From Tsukamurella asaccharolytica (GTDB taxonomy: Bacteria; Actinomycetota; Actinomycetes; Mycobacteriales; Mycobacteriaceae): 64,000 bases of DNA. The position numbers and the translations under genes are program-made. Each line of letters opens with the position of its first letter. Positions within the stretch are counted from its first letter, which is position 1. Of the stretch, positions 28,974 through 38,961 are shown piece after piece. Location of the stretch: the NCBI RefSeq assembly GCF_007858435.1, contig NZ_VIGW01000011.1, positions 1-64,000 of the forward strand, in the 5' to 3' direction. The notes below the pieces were generated by a model. It did not search any database. It was not told where the DNA came from and worked only from the letters and a program-made list of their open reading frames with translations.

Positions 28974-29893
28974 TGGTGATGCCGACGTGGGACGAGTTCA
29001 TGGCGCCGGTCCTGCGGGAGCTGCGGTCCGGGCACACGGTGAAGCGTCGCGACCTTGAGGAGCGCGTCGTGGTCGCTGAGCGGCTGTCGGAGGAAGAACT
29101 CGCGGAGACGCTGCCGTCGGGGCAGCTCAGGTTTCGGAACCGGATCGGGTGGGCCACGTCGTACCTCGGAAGGGCGGGTGCGCTCAGTCGCCCGGCCCGC
29201 GGGCACTACGCGATTACCGGTTCCGGGCGGAGGCTCCTGGCTGAGCATCCGGACGGGGTCTCCGAAAAGGCGCTGCGTGCATTCGTCGGCGACCCTGACG
29301 CATCTCACACCTGGAAGGCGCTTCAGGGGGTGGAGGCTCGGGAAACGGCCATCACGTCAGATCCCGAGCCAGTGACGGCTCTCGATCCCGAAGAACAGAT
29401 CGCTGACGGCATCGGTCGGATCAACGCCACCGTCGCCGATGACCTGCTGACCCGATTGCACGACAACAGCCCGACGTTCTTCGAGCAGACCGTGGTCGAT
29501 CTCCTTGTCGCCATGGGGTACGGCGGCGCGGGTGGCAGAGCGACCGTGACCCGTGCGTCCAACGATGGCGGGATCGACGGGATCATCGACCAGGACGCCC
29601 TCGGTCTGTCGCGCGTCTACGTGCAGGCCAAGCGCTACGCGCCGGACAACTCCGTCGGGCGCCCGGAACTGCAGGCATTCGTTGGCGCGCTCAGCGGCAA
29701 AGCCGACGGCGGCGTCTTCATCACTACTGCCCGATTCTCGAAGGGTGCGGTCGAATACGCCGAGATCGTGCCGACACGGATCATCCTCATCGACGGTGTC
29801 CGGCTCGCGGATCTGATGATCCGGTACGGCGTGGGCGTTCAGGTGAAGCAGACACTCCAGATCGTCGAGGTCGACGAGGACTTCTTCGAGTAG
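28973..29893 (+). CDS. Mrr-like restriction endonuclease inside the hsd operon
   Basis: A 306-residue protein. The N-terminal part is an Mrr_N-like winged helix (MPTWDEFMAPVLRELRSGHT ... RFRNRIGWATSYL). The C-terminal Mrr catalytic domain has FFEQTVVDLLVAMGYGG, the acidic GGIDGIID (about residue 199) and the QAKRY variant (about 216) of the PD-(D/E)XK site. Mrr proteins cleave methylated DNA. Its ATG overlaps the hsdS stop (TGATG), so it is made together with the type I system rather than being an independent neighbour. Confidence 0.88.
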   Translation: MVMPTWDEFMAPVLRELRSGHTVKRRDLEERVVVAERLSEEELAETLPSGQLRFRNRIGWATSYLGRAGALSRPARGHYAITGSGRRLLAEHPDGVSEKALRAFVGDPDASHTWKALQGVEARETAITSDPEPVTALDPEEQIADGIGRINATVADDLLTRLHDNSPTFFEQTVVDLLVAMGYGGAGGRATVTRASNDGGIDGIIDQDALGLSRVYVQAKRYAPDNSVGRPELQAFVGALSGKADGGVFITTARFSKGAVEYAEIVPTRIILIDGVRLADLMIRYGVGVQVKQTLQIVEVDEDFFE

Positions 29894-29935
29894 GTTCAGA
29901 TAGTCGCGCGGGTTTCGAGGGGGAGGAACAGGCAG

Positions 29936-32900
29936 ATGGGAAACTTCGACTTCGTCTACAGGTCACTACCGTCTGTACACGCCGACTGTGCTCGGGCGGA
30001 GTCTTACCTGACCTCCGATCCCCGGTCCGCGTGCTTCTACGGCCGCCGCGCGATCGAAGAACTCGTGCACTACCTGTACGACCTCCTTGAACTGCCGGCG
30101 CCGTACAGGAACGACCTCGCAGCGCACATCAACGATCCGAGGTTCAAGGCCAAGGTCTCCCCGATGATTCAGCAGAAGCTGAATCTGATCCGGCGCAACG
30201 GCAACGATGCGGTGCACGACACCCGACCCGTGCGTGCGGAACGGTCCGCAGATGTTCTGCGGGAGCTGTTCCACCTGATGGTGTGGGCTACACATTCCTA
30301 CTCGCGCCATCCTGAACTCGCTCCCATGGGAGCGCAGTTCAACCCCGCGCTCGCCGCGCAGTCCGCGCCGCTCAGCCAGGCCGAGATCGCTGAGCTCGCG
30401 GGGAAGTTCGCTGCGCAGGACGCCGCACTCGCGAAGGAGCGTGAAGCGCTCGCCCAGGAGCGCGCGGAGAAGGCCGAACTGCAGGCCGCGCACGATGCGA
30501 AGATCGCCGAACTGCAACAGCAGATCGCCGCGGCAACCGCGAAGAAGGCCGCGGATACCCATGACTACAACGAGGCCGCCACACGCGATGCGTTCATCGA
30601 CCTCCTGCTCGACGAGGCCGGCTGGACGATCGGGAGCGTCGTCGGACCGGCCAAGGTCACTACCGAGCACGAAGTGAGCGGGATGCCAAACACCTCGGGA
30701 GCGGGGTACGTGGACTACGTACTCTGGGGGAGCGACGGCAAGCCACTGGCCTTGATCGAGGCCAAACGCACGAACAAGAGTCCGGACGTCGGCCAGCAGC
30801 AGGCGAAGCTCTACGCCGACTGTCTCGAGCGCGAGTACGGCCGCCGACCGGTGATCTTCTACTCGAACGGCTACAGCCACTGGATCTGGGACGACGAGGG
30901 CGGCTACCCGCCGCGACAGGTTCAGGGTTTCTTCACGCCAGACGAGCTCGACTACCTGGTTCTGCGCCGCACAACCAGGAAACCCCTCGGCACCGTCTCG
31001 ATCAACGGCGACATCGCGGGCCGCTACTACCAGGAACGCGCCATCCGTGCGGTCGACGATGCCTTCGCCCAGCACAACCGCGACGCCCTTCTCGTCATGG
31101 CCACCGGGTCCGGCAAGACCCGCACGGTCATCGCCCTCGTGGACCAGCTCGCCCGTGCGAACTGGGTCAAACGCGTGCTGTTCCTCGCCGACCGGACCGC
31201 GCTCGTCACCCAGGCATCGAACGCCTTCAAGGTGCACCTACCGGACGCGACCACCGTGAACCTGGTGTCCGAGAAGGCGATCGATGGTCGGGTGTACGTC
31301 TCGACGTATCCCACCATGATGAACCTGATCAACGACGTAGACAGCGAGACCGGCCGCAGGTTCGGCCCGGGCTACTTCGACCTGATCGTCATCGACGAGG
31401 CGCACCGCTCGGTGTACGCAAAATACGGCGCGATCTTCGACTGGTTCGACGGTCTGCTCGTGGGACTCACCGCCACCCCGAAGGACGAGGTGGACCACAA
31501 CACTTACCGGCTCTTCCATCTGGAGGACGGCGTGCCGACGGATGCATACTCGCTGGAGGACGCAGTCAAGGACGACTACCTCGTTCCGCCGAAGGGGATC
31601 GCGGTGGGTACGAAGTTCCTCCGTCACGGCATTCGGTACGACGACCTCACTGAGGAGGAGCGCGAGCAGTGGGACGCGCTCGATTGGGGCAACGGCGATT
31701 CCCCTGATGAAGTCGGAGCGGAGGAGATTAATCGGTTCCTCTTCAACGAGAATACGGTGGATCAGGTGCTCGCGAACCTCATGGCCGACGGCCACAAGGT
31801 CGCCGGCGGCGACCGGCTCGGTAAGACGATCATCTTCGCGAAGAACCAGGCGCATGCCGAGTTCATTCAGCACCGATTCGACCTCCAGTGGCCGCACTAC
31901 GCGGGCTCATTCGCACGCGTGATCACCCATAACTCGCCGTACGCACAGAGCTTGATCGACGACTTCTCCGCGGCGGACAAGGCGCCCCACATCGCGATCT
32001 CCGTCGACATGCTCGACACCGGCATCGACGTGCCCGAGGTGGTGAACTTGGTCTTCTTCAAGGCGGTTCGCTCGAAGTCCAAGTTCTGGCAGATGATCGG
32101 CCGCGGCACCCGACTGTGCTCGGATCTCTTCGGCCCGGGGGAAGACAAGAAGGACTTCTATGTCTTCGACTTCTGCGACAATCTTGCGTACTTCAGTCAG
32201 GACCTCCCCGGATCCGAGGGATCGATCCAGAAATCACTCTCGCAGCGACTTTTCGAGGCGCGTGTGGCCCTCGCTCGGACTCTCACCGACTCCGACGGCG
32301 AGCTCAAGGTTTCGACCCTCGACGCCCTGCATGAGTACGTAGCCGGGATGAGTACCGACAACTTCCTCGTGCGCCCGCATCGCAAGGCCGTGGAGCAGTT
32401 CTCTGACAGAGGCGCGTGGTCGGAACTGACTGCGGCCGTCGAGGCGACGGTCGTGGACCTGGCCGGACTGCCCTCGGCGACCGTCGACTCCGACGAGAAG
32501 GCCAAGCGCTTCGATCTGCTCATGCTCAGGGGGCAACTCGCCCAGCTTGAGGGGGACGCCTCCACCGCCGACCGCGTCCGACAGGCCGCGCAGGACATCG
32601 CGAACTCCCTCTTGGGGAAACTGACCATTCCGATGGTCCAAGCCCAGGCCGAGATGATCGAGGCGGTCGCGGGTGATGAGTGGTGGATCGACGTCACCGT
32701 CGCGATGTTGGAGTCCGCCCGGACCCGACTCAGAACGCTGATGAGGTTCACGGAGACGGTCAAGCACAACCCCGTCTACACCGATTTCAGCGACGAGCTG
32801 CTCGCGCCCACGGAGGTGAAACTCCCAGGAACGATGCCGGGGACGAACTTCGACCGGTTCAAAGCCAAGACATCGGCGTACCTGCGATCACAGTTCGAGA

Positions 32901-33358
32901 ACGTCGTTCTGCAACGACTGCGTCGCAATAAGCAGCTCACACCAGCCGACCTGAAAACGCTGGCGCAGATGCTGATCGACGCCGGCGGTTCGGACGGTGA
33001 TCTGGCGTGGGTGAGGGAGCGAAGCGGGGGGCTCGGCCTGTTCGTCAGGTCGCTCGTCGGACTCGATCGAGCAGCCGCAGTCGAGGCCTTCGGTGACTTC
33101 CTCGACGACTCCAAGTTCTCCGTCGAGCAGGTGCGCTTCGTCAACATGATCGTCGACGAGCTCACCGCGAACGGCGTCGTCGAACCGAAGCGCCTGTTCC
33201 AGGCTCCGTACACCGATGCGGCGCAGGGCGGACCCGACCTCGTCTTTCCCGAGCGGGCACAGGTCGTGGAGATCGTCGGCATTCTCAGGCATATCAAGGA
33301 GACGGCGAACCCCGCGCCGGACGACCCCTCCTCCGCCGGCGTGCACTCCGCAAGCTGA
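29936..33358 (+). CDS. hsdR: Type I restriction endonuclease subunit HsdR with N-terminal DUF4145 domain
   Basis: A 1140-residue motor nuclease. A DUF4145 domain (about residues 20-110, including SACFYGRRAIEELVHYLYDL) and a coiled coil (about 140-200) precede the EcoEI-type nuclease domain, with EAKR near residue 275. The helicase has Walker A GSGKT near 388 and DEAH near 486, then motif VI-like MIGRGTRL. It cuts DNA unmodified by HsdM/HsdS after translocation. GGGGGAGGAACAG precedes the ATG. The 42-base gap to the mrr-like gene keeps it in the operon. No truncation is seen. Confidence 0.94.
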   Translation: MGNFDFVYRSLPSVHADCARAESYLTSDPRSACFYGRRAIEELVHYLYDLLELPAPYRNDLAAHINDPRFKAKVSPMIQQKLNLIRRNGNDAVHDTRPVRAERSADVLRELFHLMVWATHSYSRHPELAPMGAQFNPALAAQSAPLSQAEIAELAGKFAAQDAALAKEREALAQERAEKAELQAAHDAKIAELQQQIAAATAKKAADTHDYNEAATRDAFIDLLLDEAGWTIGSVVGPAKVTTEHEVSGMPNTSGAGYVDYVLWGSDGKPLALIEAKRTNKSPDVGQQQAKLYADCLEREYGRRPVIFYSNGYSHWIWDDEGGYPPRQVQGFFTPDELDYLVLRRTTRKPLGTVSINGDIAGRYYQERAIRAVDDAFAQHNRDALLVMATGSGKTRTVIALVDQLARANWVKRVLFLADRTALVTQASNAFKVHLPDATTVNLVSEKAIDGRVYVSTYPTMMNLINDVDSETGRRFGPGYFDLIVIDEAHRSVYAKYGAIFDWFDGLLVGLTATPKDEVDHNTYRLFHLEDGVPTDAYSLEDAVKDDYLVPPKGIAVGTKFLRHGIRYDDLTEEEREQWDALDWGNGDSPDEVGAEEINRFLFNENTVDQVLANLMADGHKVAGGDRLGKTIIFAKNQAHAEFIQHRFDLQWPHYAGSFARVITHNSPYAQSLIDDFSAADKAPHIAISVDMLDTGIDVPEVVNLVFFKAVRSKSKFWQMIGRGTRLCSDLFGPGEDKKDFYVFDFCDNLAYFSQDLPGSEGSIQKSLSQRLFEARVALARTLTDSDGELKVSTLDALHEYVAGMSTDNFLVRPHRKAVEQFSDRGAWSELTAAVEATVVDLAGLPSATVDSDEKAKRFDLLMLRGQLAQLEGDASTADRVRQAAQDIANSLLGKLTIPMVQAQAEMIEAVAGDEWWIDVTVAMLESARTRLRTLMRFTETVKHNPVYTDFSDELLAPTEVKLPGTMPGTNFDRFKAKTSAYLRSQFENVVLQRLRRNKQLTPADLKTLAQMLIDAGGSDGDLAWVRERSGGLGLFVRSLVGLDRAAAVEAFGDFLDDSKFSVEQVRFVNMIVDELTANGVVEPKRLFQAPYTDAAQGGPDLVFPERAQVVEIVGILRHIKETANPAPDDPSSAGVHSAS

Positions 33359-33377
33359 AACAAGCGATCTGGCAGGA

Positions 33378-33417
33378 GGAGCGTCGCCCGCCCGGGAGAA
33401 TCGGGTGGCGGCGCTCC
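33378..33417. terminator. Terminator hairpin between convergent hsdR and HD-hydrolase genes
   Basis: GGAGCGTCGCC pairs with GGCGGCGCTCC (one G-T wobble), continued inward by CCCG and CGGG, in the 71-base gap between two converging genes. A bidirectional terminator is likely. Confidence 0.5.
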
Positions 33418-33429
33418 ACGGCTTGCGTC

Positions 33430-33906
33430 CTAGCCGGATGCCATCACCGCACGGACCGGCCGCAGCGCCGCTCGCTGGAGGAGTTGCGCGCCGTGAAGTG
33501 CGGCGGTGTACTTGGCCCGCAATCGAGCCGGGGTCGCGGAATCGAGCAGCGCGAGCCGCGCCGGATCGGTGTTGTCGGCGATGTCGGCCCGCTTGACCGC
33601 CAGCGCGATCGGATCCGTGCGGATCGCGGCGTAGTACTCGTCGCTCGGCACCTCGTCCCGACGGGTGAGCAGTGCGACGGCGTGCACGACGGACGCCGGG
33701 ATCCCGGCGTCGACGAGGTCCCGCGCAGTCACCGGCGTGTCCTCCAGCACGTCGTGCAGCAGTGCCGCCGCACGGTTCTCCGGGGTCTGCGGCGCGACCA
33801 GGTCCGCCACCCTGCGCGGGTGGGTGATGTAGTCGTTCCCGGCCTTGTCCGTCTGCCCCGCGTGCGCGGCTTCCGCGACGGAATCGGCGATGGCATCGAT
33901 TGTCAT
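33430..33906 (-). CDS. HD-domain hydrolase ((p)ppGpp hydrolase-like)
   Basis: A 158-residue protein with the HD motif in AALLHDVLEDTP and the upstream H of YITHPRRVADLV, the layout of small RelA/SpoT hydrolase-like (MESH1) domains. The catalytic-type segment KRADIADN, matching the family KxADxxDN, is present. It could hydrolyse (p)ppGpp or a related nucleotide; this is inference from family. There is no synthetase domain. The ATG lies immediately after AGGTAGGACATG-like leader sequence with AGGAGG. It stands alone. Confidence 0.75.
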   Translation of the reverse strand: MTIDAIADSVAEAAHAGQTDKAGNDYITHPRRVADLVAPQTPENRAAALLHDVLEDTPVTARDLVDAGIPASVVHAVALLTRRDEVPSDEYYAAIRTDPIALAVKRADIADNTDPARLALLDSATPARLRAKYTAALHGAQLLQRAALRPVRAVMASG

Positions 33907-33971
33907 GTCCTACCTCCTGGTGCCCGTAGTGGCACCGGTCGCTGACAGGTAGGTCGCGCGAGGGAACGCGG

Positions 33972-35324
33972 TCAGCTCGCTTTCGCCGTCTCCCGCGGCG
34001 CGAAGGGGTCGGCGGGGAGGCCGAGGTGCTCGCGCAGGGTGGTGCCGGAGTACTCCCGGCGGAACAGGCCGCGTCGCTGCAGCTCGGGGACCACGAAGTC
34101 GACGAAGTCGTTGAACGTGCCGGGCGAGCTGGCGGCGGAGAGGATGTAGCCGTCGGCCTCCCCGCCGGTGAACCCCTCCTCGATCTGGTCCGCGATGTCC
34201 GAGGCCGTCCCGACGAACTGCGGGAGCAGCACCCCCTGCGCGTACAGCTTGCCGATGTCCCGCAGCGTCAGATTGTCGCGCTCGGACAGGCGCCGGGCCA
34301 CGTCGAACAGTCCCTGCGTTCCGGTGACCGTGACGTCCTCCACGGGCTTGTCCAGGTCGTACTGCGAGAAGTCGTGATCGGTGTGGACCGACAGCGTGAT
34401 CAGCCCGGAGATCGGATCGGCCAGATCGTTGTGGAAGGCCTGCTTCTCGCGTGCGATCGACTCCGTCTCACCCACGAACGGGATGAACGAGGGGAAGATC
34501 TTCACGTGTTCGGGGTTCCGGCCGAAGTTCGTCGCCCGCGACTTCACGTCGTCGTAGTACGCGCGCCTGCCCTCGGGCGTCGGATCGATCTCGAAGATCG
34601 CCTCGGCCCACTTCGCTGCGAAGTCCTTGCCCCGGCCCGACGATCCGGCCTGGATCAGCACCGGCCGGCCCTGCGGCGACCGTGGTGTCGGCAACGGGCC
34701 GCGGGTGCGGAAGTGCTCTGATCGGCGGTCGACGGCGTGGATCCGCGAGGGGTCGGCGAAGACGCCGGACTCCTTGTCCTGGACCAGCGCATCCGCCTCC
34801 CACGATGCCCACAGCTCGACCGCCGTCTCGACGAACTCCTGCGCCCGCACGTACCGCAGGTCGTGCTCGAGGTGCTCGTCGTGCCCGAAGTTCAGCGCCT
34901 CCGACTGGCTGAGCGACGTCACGATGTTCCACGCGATCCGACCCCGGGTGATGTGGTCGAGGCTGGAGAAGATCCGCGCCAGCTCGAACGGATGGAAATA
35001 GGTGGTGGACTTGGTGATCGCGATCCCGAGCCGTGAGGTGACGGCGCCGATGGACGCCGCCACGATGGACGGATCGAGCGTCGCGGAGGCCTGGGTTCCC
35101 CGGCGCAAGGATTCGTCGATGTCGTTCCCGAACCGCGTGGGCACGGAGAGCAGGTCCGCGAAGAACAAGAAGTCGAATCTGCCGCGTTCCAGGATCCGTC
35201 CGATCCGGTGGTAGTACTCCGGTGTGAGGAACGCCGGATCGGATGCGGGATGGCGCCACGCGGCGTGCGAATGCGTGACGTGCGAGGCGATCTGGAAACC
35301 ACCGAGGTGAAGCTGGCGGGTCAT
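33972..35324 (-). CDS. LLM-class flavin-dependent monooxygenase (NtaA/SnaA/DszA type)
   Basis: A 450-residue FMN-dependent monooxygenase of the nitrilotriacetate/dibenzothiophene sulfone group. Motifs include LHLGGFQIASHVTHSHAAWR at the N-terminus, RFDFLFFADLLSVPTRFG, TRGRIAWNIVTS and QAGSSGRGKDFAAKWAEAIF. These enzymes need a partner flavin reductase; none is in this window. The ATG at 35324 has AAAGGA upstream. It follows the secreted dioxygenase gene by 120 bases on the same strand. The substrate is unknown. Confidence 0.88.
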   Translation of the reverse strand: MTRQLHLGGFQIASHVTHSHAAWRHPASDPAFLTPEYYHRIGRILERGRFDFLFFADLLSVPTRFGNDIDESLRRGTQASATLDPSIVAASIGAVTSRLGIAITKSTTYFHPFELARIFSSLDHITRGRIAWNIVTSLSQSEALNFGHDEHLEHDLRYVRAQEFVETAVELWASWEADALVQDKESGVFADPSRIHAVDRRSEHFRTRGPLPTPRSPQGRPVLIQAGSSGRGKDFAAKWAEAIFEIDPTPEGRRAYYDDVKSRATNFGRNPEHVKIFPSFIPFVGETESIAREKQAFHNDLADPISGLITLSVHTDHDFSQYDLDKPVEDVTVTGTQGLFDVARRLSERDNLTLRDIGKLYAQGVLLPQFVGTASDIADQIEEGFTGGEADGYILSAASSPGTFNDFVDFVVPELQRRGLFRREYSGTTLREHLGLPADPFAPRETAKAS

Positions 35325-35444
35325 GGCGTTCCTTTCATCGGGCGACTGCCTGCAGTCTTCGGGCCGCCGATGGCGCGCGGACCCCTTGGGATCCCCGTGC
35401 ATGGAAGTTGCTCTGCCGCTGGCGCGGTGGCATCCGCCCCGCCG

Positions 35445-36371
35445 CTACCGCGGCCGCCCACCGCCCGGCGGGGGCCCTGGCATGCTCGGGACCGTCGGTT
35501 CCGTTCGGGTGTCCACGCCGACGGGGAGGGACACGCGATAGCCGGACGTCACGTCGCCGGTGACGGTGGCGAGCTGGTGGGCGGCGCCGTCCTCGCCGAA
35601 GATCCCGTCGGAGGTCAGCGACACCCGGCTCAGAGTCCTGACGGAGGATTCGTACCCGGCGGTGGCGTAGACGGCGTCGCACACGTCCTTCGGGAAGGCC
35701 AGCTGCGAGGTGGCGATCGCCTTCGTGGAATCGGCGATGTCCCCGCGATCGCGGTAGACCTCGAAATGGATGTGCGGCCAACGGCCCTCGTAACAGGCGG
35801 GGAAGATGCTCGTGAACCGGACGGTCCCGGCACCGTCGGCGATCTGGACGCCGCGCAGGTAGTTCTGATCGGTGGCGCCCTCGGTGTACAGCGAGTACCG
35901 ACCCTCCCGGTCGCAGTGCCAGACGTACACGGCCACGCCGGCGAAGGGCACGCCGCCGTTCGCGAGGTCGCGCACCGTCAGCTCCAGGTCGATCGGGACG
36001 CCCTCGGCGGTCCCGCGCATCTCGCCGAAGCTGGACCGGATGTCGCTGCGGATCACGCCGGCCTGCTCGAGGACGTCGGGTCCGTTCGACCCGTCGCCGG
36101 GGTAGGGGCCGGCCGTCTCGTCGGGGATCTCCGCCAGGGCCGTCGCGGTGCCCGCCGCCGACGATGCCGCGGACGCCGGCGAGGACGAGGTCCCGGGCGT
36201 CGTGTTCGCGTTCGTCCCGCACGCGGCCAACCCGAGCCCGAGAGTGCCGATCCCGAGCATCGAGAGCATCCGCCGTCGGTTGGTCAGGGTTCCGAGGTCG
36301 AAGCCGAGTCCCTGATCGACGACCTCCTCGTCCGGTCGGGGCAGAGCGCGTCCCTGGTACGTGCGGCGCAT
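35445..36371 (-). CDS. Tat-exported lipoprotein intradiol ring-cleavage dioxygenase
   Basis: A 308-residue protein of the intradiol dioxygenase family. The N-terminus has a twin-arginine motif and lipobox (NRRRMLSMLGIGTLGLGLAAC), so it should be exported folded and lipid-anchored. A Ser/Thr/Ala linker follows. The catalytic part contains ETAGPYPGDG, VPIDLELTVRDLANGG, AVYVWHCDREGRYSLY (with Tyr/His ligands) and WPHIHFEVYRD. Extracytoplasmic members of this family are known from actinobacteria, with aromatic or unknown substrates. AAAGGA precedes the ATG at 36371. Confidence 0.83.
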   Translation of the reverse strand: MRRTYQGRALPRPDEEVVDQGLGFDLGTLTNRRRMLSMLGIGTLGLGLAACGTNANTTPGTSSSPASAASSAAGTATALAEIPDETAGPYPGDGSNGPDVLEQAGVIRSDIRSSFGEMRGTAEGVPIDLELTVRDLANGGVPFAGVAVYVWHCDREGRYSLYTEGATDQNYLRGVQIADGAGTVRFTSIFPACYEGRWPHIHFEVYRDRGDIADSTKAIATSQLAFPKDVCDAVYATAGYESSVRTLSRVSLTSDGIFGEDGAAHQLATVTGDVTSGYRVSLPVGVDTRTEPTVPSMPGPPPGGGRPR

Positions 36372-36522
36372 GACGTTCCTTTCGGGCGGGGCCGATCCCC
36401 GCGTCGAAATGAACGCTAACGACCGTTTCGTCCCGGCGTCTCCGATGTCGCTGTGAACCCGCTGGGAGCCGGAAGATGTCAGACCTCGGCGATAGCGTGC
36501 GGGCATCGTCGAAGGGGGAGCG

Positions 36523-37182
36523 ATGTCGGACCTGCAGCCACTGCTCACCGCGCAGATCGTCCCGCCCGAGCGGGCGGCGGACTACCTGCGCGCGATGGAC
36601 ATCGAGGTCGAGGACCTCTACGCCGCGGTCGCCGAGGGCGTGCGCTGCGCGGAGGAGCTCGATCACTTCGCCCCGCCCACGGCGCCGGGTCTCGTGCGCT
36701 GGATCGGTGTGGTCGCCGCGCTGCGCCGCCGGCTCGCAGCCACGGAGCGCTGGTTCCCGGACGATCGTCGCGGCCAGCCGATCAGCCGACACCTTGAGAG
36801 CGGCCGCACCCTCGCCGTCATGAGCGGTGACTGGGCCACGGGTAGTCCGCTGTCGGCGTTCGGCCCGCACACCGCCCGGCGCAAAGGGCGCGCCACCGCC
36901 GATTCCTTCCGCCCCGACGAGGTGCTGTTCCCGCTGTCCGACTTCGGCCCCGTCCTGCAGGCCGACGGTGCGCTGTCCGGCGCGTGGGTGCTGCTGTACC
37001 GCACCGACGGTGAGGCGACCCATCTGGACGTGTCGCAGCCCGCGGGGTTCGACTCCGACGCCGGACAGTTCACCGGGTGGGCGGTCCGGGTGATCCTCGA
37101 CGACTGGTGGCAGGGGGAGCGACGCCCGGCGAATGGGCTGGGGGCCGCCGTCGATCTGCACCTCGTCCGGTCGGTCGCCTGA
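36523..37182 (+). CDS. Hypothetical soluble protein
   Basis: A 219-residue protein of unknown family. A GGGGGAG ribosome site precedes the ATG. The N-terminal half is helical with ERAADYLRAMDIEVEDLYAA, and the C-terminal half is more beta-like with GEATHLDVSQPAGFDSDA and WAVRVILDDWW. No signal peptide, membrane helix or metal motif stands out. It is divergent from the secreted dioxygenase and lies 63 bases upstream of an acyl-CoA synthetase, with no further clue to its job. Confidence 0.6.
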   Translation: MSDLQPLLTAQIVPPERAADYLRAMDIEVEDLYAAVAEGVRCAEELDHFAPPTAPGLVRWIGVVAALRRRLAATERWFPDDRRGQPISRHLESGRTLAVMSGDWATGSPLSAFGPHTARRKGRATADSFRPDEVLFPLSDFGPVLQADGALSGAWVLLYRTDGEATHLDVSQPAGFDSDAGQFTGWAVRVILDDWWQGERRPANGLGAAVDLHLVRSVA

Positions 37183-37245
37183 GTGATCCCGGTGGGCTGG
37201 CCGAAACGGGGCCGCGCACCGTCGGGGATGCGGTACGCATGGCCT

Positions 37246-38904
37246 ATGACCGAGCGGATCCTGCCACTGACCTCCACCATGCAAGACGAGCACTTGTCGC
37301 TGGCGACGCTGCTCCGCCACGCCACCACGTGGTACGCGGACGCCGCGGAGGTCGCCACGTGGACGCCCGAGAAGACTACCCGGCTGAGCTTCGGCGAGCT
37401 GGGACGCGAGGCAGCCCGCCTCGCGAACGCGCTGACGGCGCTCGGCGTGGTTCCGGGCGACCGCGTCGGCACCTTCCAGTGGAACAACAACGAGCACATG
37501 ACGGCGTACGTCGCGATCCCGGCGATGGGCAGCGTGCTGCACACCATCAACATCCGACTGTTCCCGGACCAGATCACCTACATCGCCAACCACGCCGCCG
37601 ACCGCGTGATCATCGTCGACGGCAGTCTGATCCCGCAGCTCAACGCCGCGATCGGCGGCATGACCACCCTCGAGCACGTCATCGTCGTGGACGGGAACAC
37701 CGACGAGGTGGAGGCGCCGTCGGGCGTGCAGCTGCACGACTATCGCGACCTGCTCGACGCCCAGGCCGACGAGTACGCCTGGCCCGAGATCGACGAGCGA
37801 GCGGCGGCCGCCGCCTGCTACACCTCCGGCACGACGGGCGACCCGAAGGGCGTCATGTACAGCCACCGCAGCATCTGGCTCCACTCCACCGCGGTCTGCG
37901 CGAGCTTCGGCCTCGGGATCGGCCCGAACGACACCGTGCTGCCGATCGTGCCGATGTTCCACGCCATGAGCTGGGGCACGCCGTTCGGGGCGCTCATGTC
38001 GGGCGCCTCGCTGATCCTGCCGGACCGCTACCTGCAGCCGGAGCCGATGACCCGCCTCCTCGCCGAGGAGAAGCCGACCATCTCCGCGGCGGTGCCCGCG
38101 GTGTGGATTGGCATCGTCAACCACCTCGACAAGAACCCGCAGGACATCACCCACTTGCGGCACATCGCGTGCGGCGGGTCGGCGGTTCCGCTCAGCCTCG
38201 CCAAGGCGCTCGACCGGCACGGCGTGCAGATCGTGCAGGCCTGGGGCATGACGGAGACGTCCCCGCTCGCCAGCATCGCGTGGCCGCCGCGCGGCGTGAC
38301 GGGCGAGGAAGCGTGGGCCTACCGGAACACTCAGGGCAGGTTCCTGCCCGGCGTGGAGGGGCGCCTCGTCGACGATCTGGGCCAGGTGGTGCCCGCGGAC
38401 GGCACCTCGCAGGGTGAGGTGCAGGTGCGCGGCCCGTGGATCACGGGCAGTTACTACAGCCCCGCCGGCGCCGAGCCGGTGGGCGCCGACAAGTTCGAGG
38501 GCGGCTGGCTGCGCACCGGTGACATCGGCAAGCTCACCGCCGACGGCTACGTGACCCTCGTCGACCGCTCGAAGGACGTGATCAAATCCGGCGGCGAGTG
38601 GATCAGCTCCGTCGAACTCGAGAACGAGGTCATGGCGCACCCGGCGGTGCTCGAGGCGGTCGCCATCGGTGTGCCCGACCCGAAGTGGGACGAGCGGCCG
38701 CTGGTGGCGGTCGTGCTGCAGCCGGGCGTCGAGGTGACCATCGCTGAGCTGCAGGAACACCTCGCCGGGAAGTTCGCGAAGTGGCAGATCCCCGACAATT
38801 GGGCGTTCATCGCGGAGGTGCCGAAGACCTCCGTGGGCAAATTCGACAAGAAGGTGCTCCGTGCCCAGCACGCCGCGGGCGGCCTCCCCGTCGTCCATGA
38901 ATAG
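37246..38904 (+). CDS. Acyl-CoA synthetase (fatty-acid--CoA ligase, FadD-like)
   Basis: A 552-residue AMP-forming ligase that activates fatty acids. The AMP-binding signature [18 protein letters not shown] is present. Other motifs are [31 protein letters not shown] and the C-terminal catalytic Lys in [13 protein letters not shown] chose the ATG at 37246; a longer frame back to 37183 would add 21 residues unlike the family N-terminus. The medium- to long-chain substrate is inferred from family. No operon partner is evident apart from the preceding hypothetical gene. Confidence 0.9.
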   Translation: MTERILPLTSTMQDEHLSLATLLRHATTWYADAAEVATWTPEKTTRLSFGELGREAARLANALTALGVVPGDRVGTFQWNNNEHMTAYVAIPAMGSVLHTINIRLFPDQITYIANHAADRVIIVDGSLIPQLNAAIGGMTTLEHVIVVDGNTDEVEAPSGVQLHDYRDLLDAQADEYAWPEIDERAAAAACYTSGTTGDPKGVMYSHRSIWLHSTAVCASFGLGIGPNDTVLPIVPMFHAMSWGTPFGALMSGASLILPDRYLQPEPMTRLLAEEKPTISAAVPAVWIGIVNHLDKNPQDITHLRHIACGGSAVPLSLAKALDRHGVQIVQAWGMTETSPLASIAWPPRGVTGEEAWAYRNTQGRFLPGVEGRLVDDLGQVVPADGTSQGEVQVRGPWITGSYYSPAGAEPVGADKFEGGWLRTGDIGKLTADGYVTLVDRSKDVIKSGGEWISSVELENEVMAHPAVLEAVAIGVPDPKWDERPLVAVVLQPGVEVTIAELQEHLAGKFAKWQIPDNWAFIAEVPKTSVGKFDKKVLRAQHAAGGLPVVHE

Positions 38905-38961
38905 GACGCGACGGGCGTGTCTGAACACCTGAGGTTGACACGATGATGCATTCTGAAAGGC

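Noticed and set aside
28801-32915. GAACGACGTTC in hsdS and GAACGTCGTTC in hsdR, matching the palindrome arms
   Set aside because: Only 11 bases match, the flanks differ and no inverted partner is near; most likely chance within coding sequence.
38935-38940. TTGACA as a -35 box for the zinc-finger gene
   Set aside because: No -10-like hexamer lies 16-18 bases downstream, so the match was not counted as a promoter.
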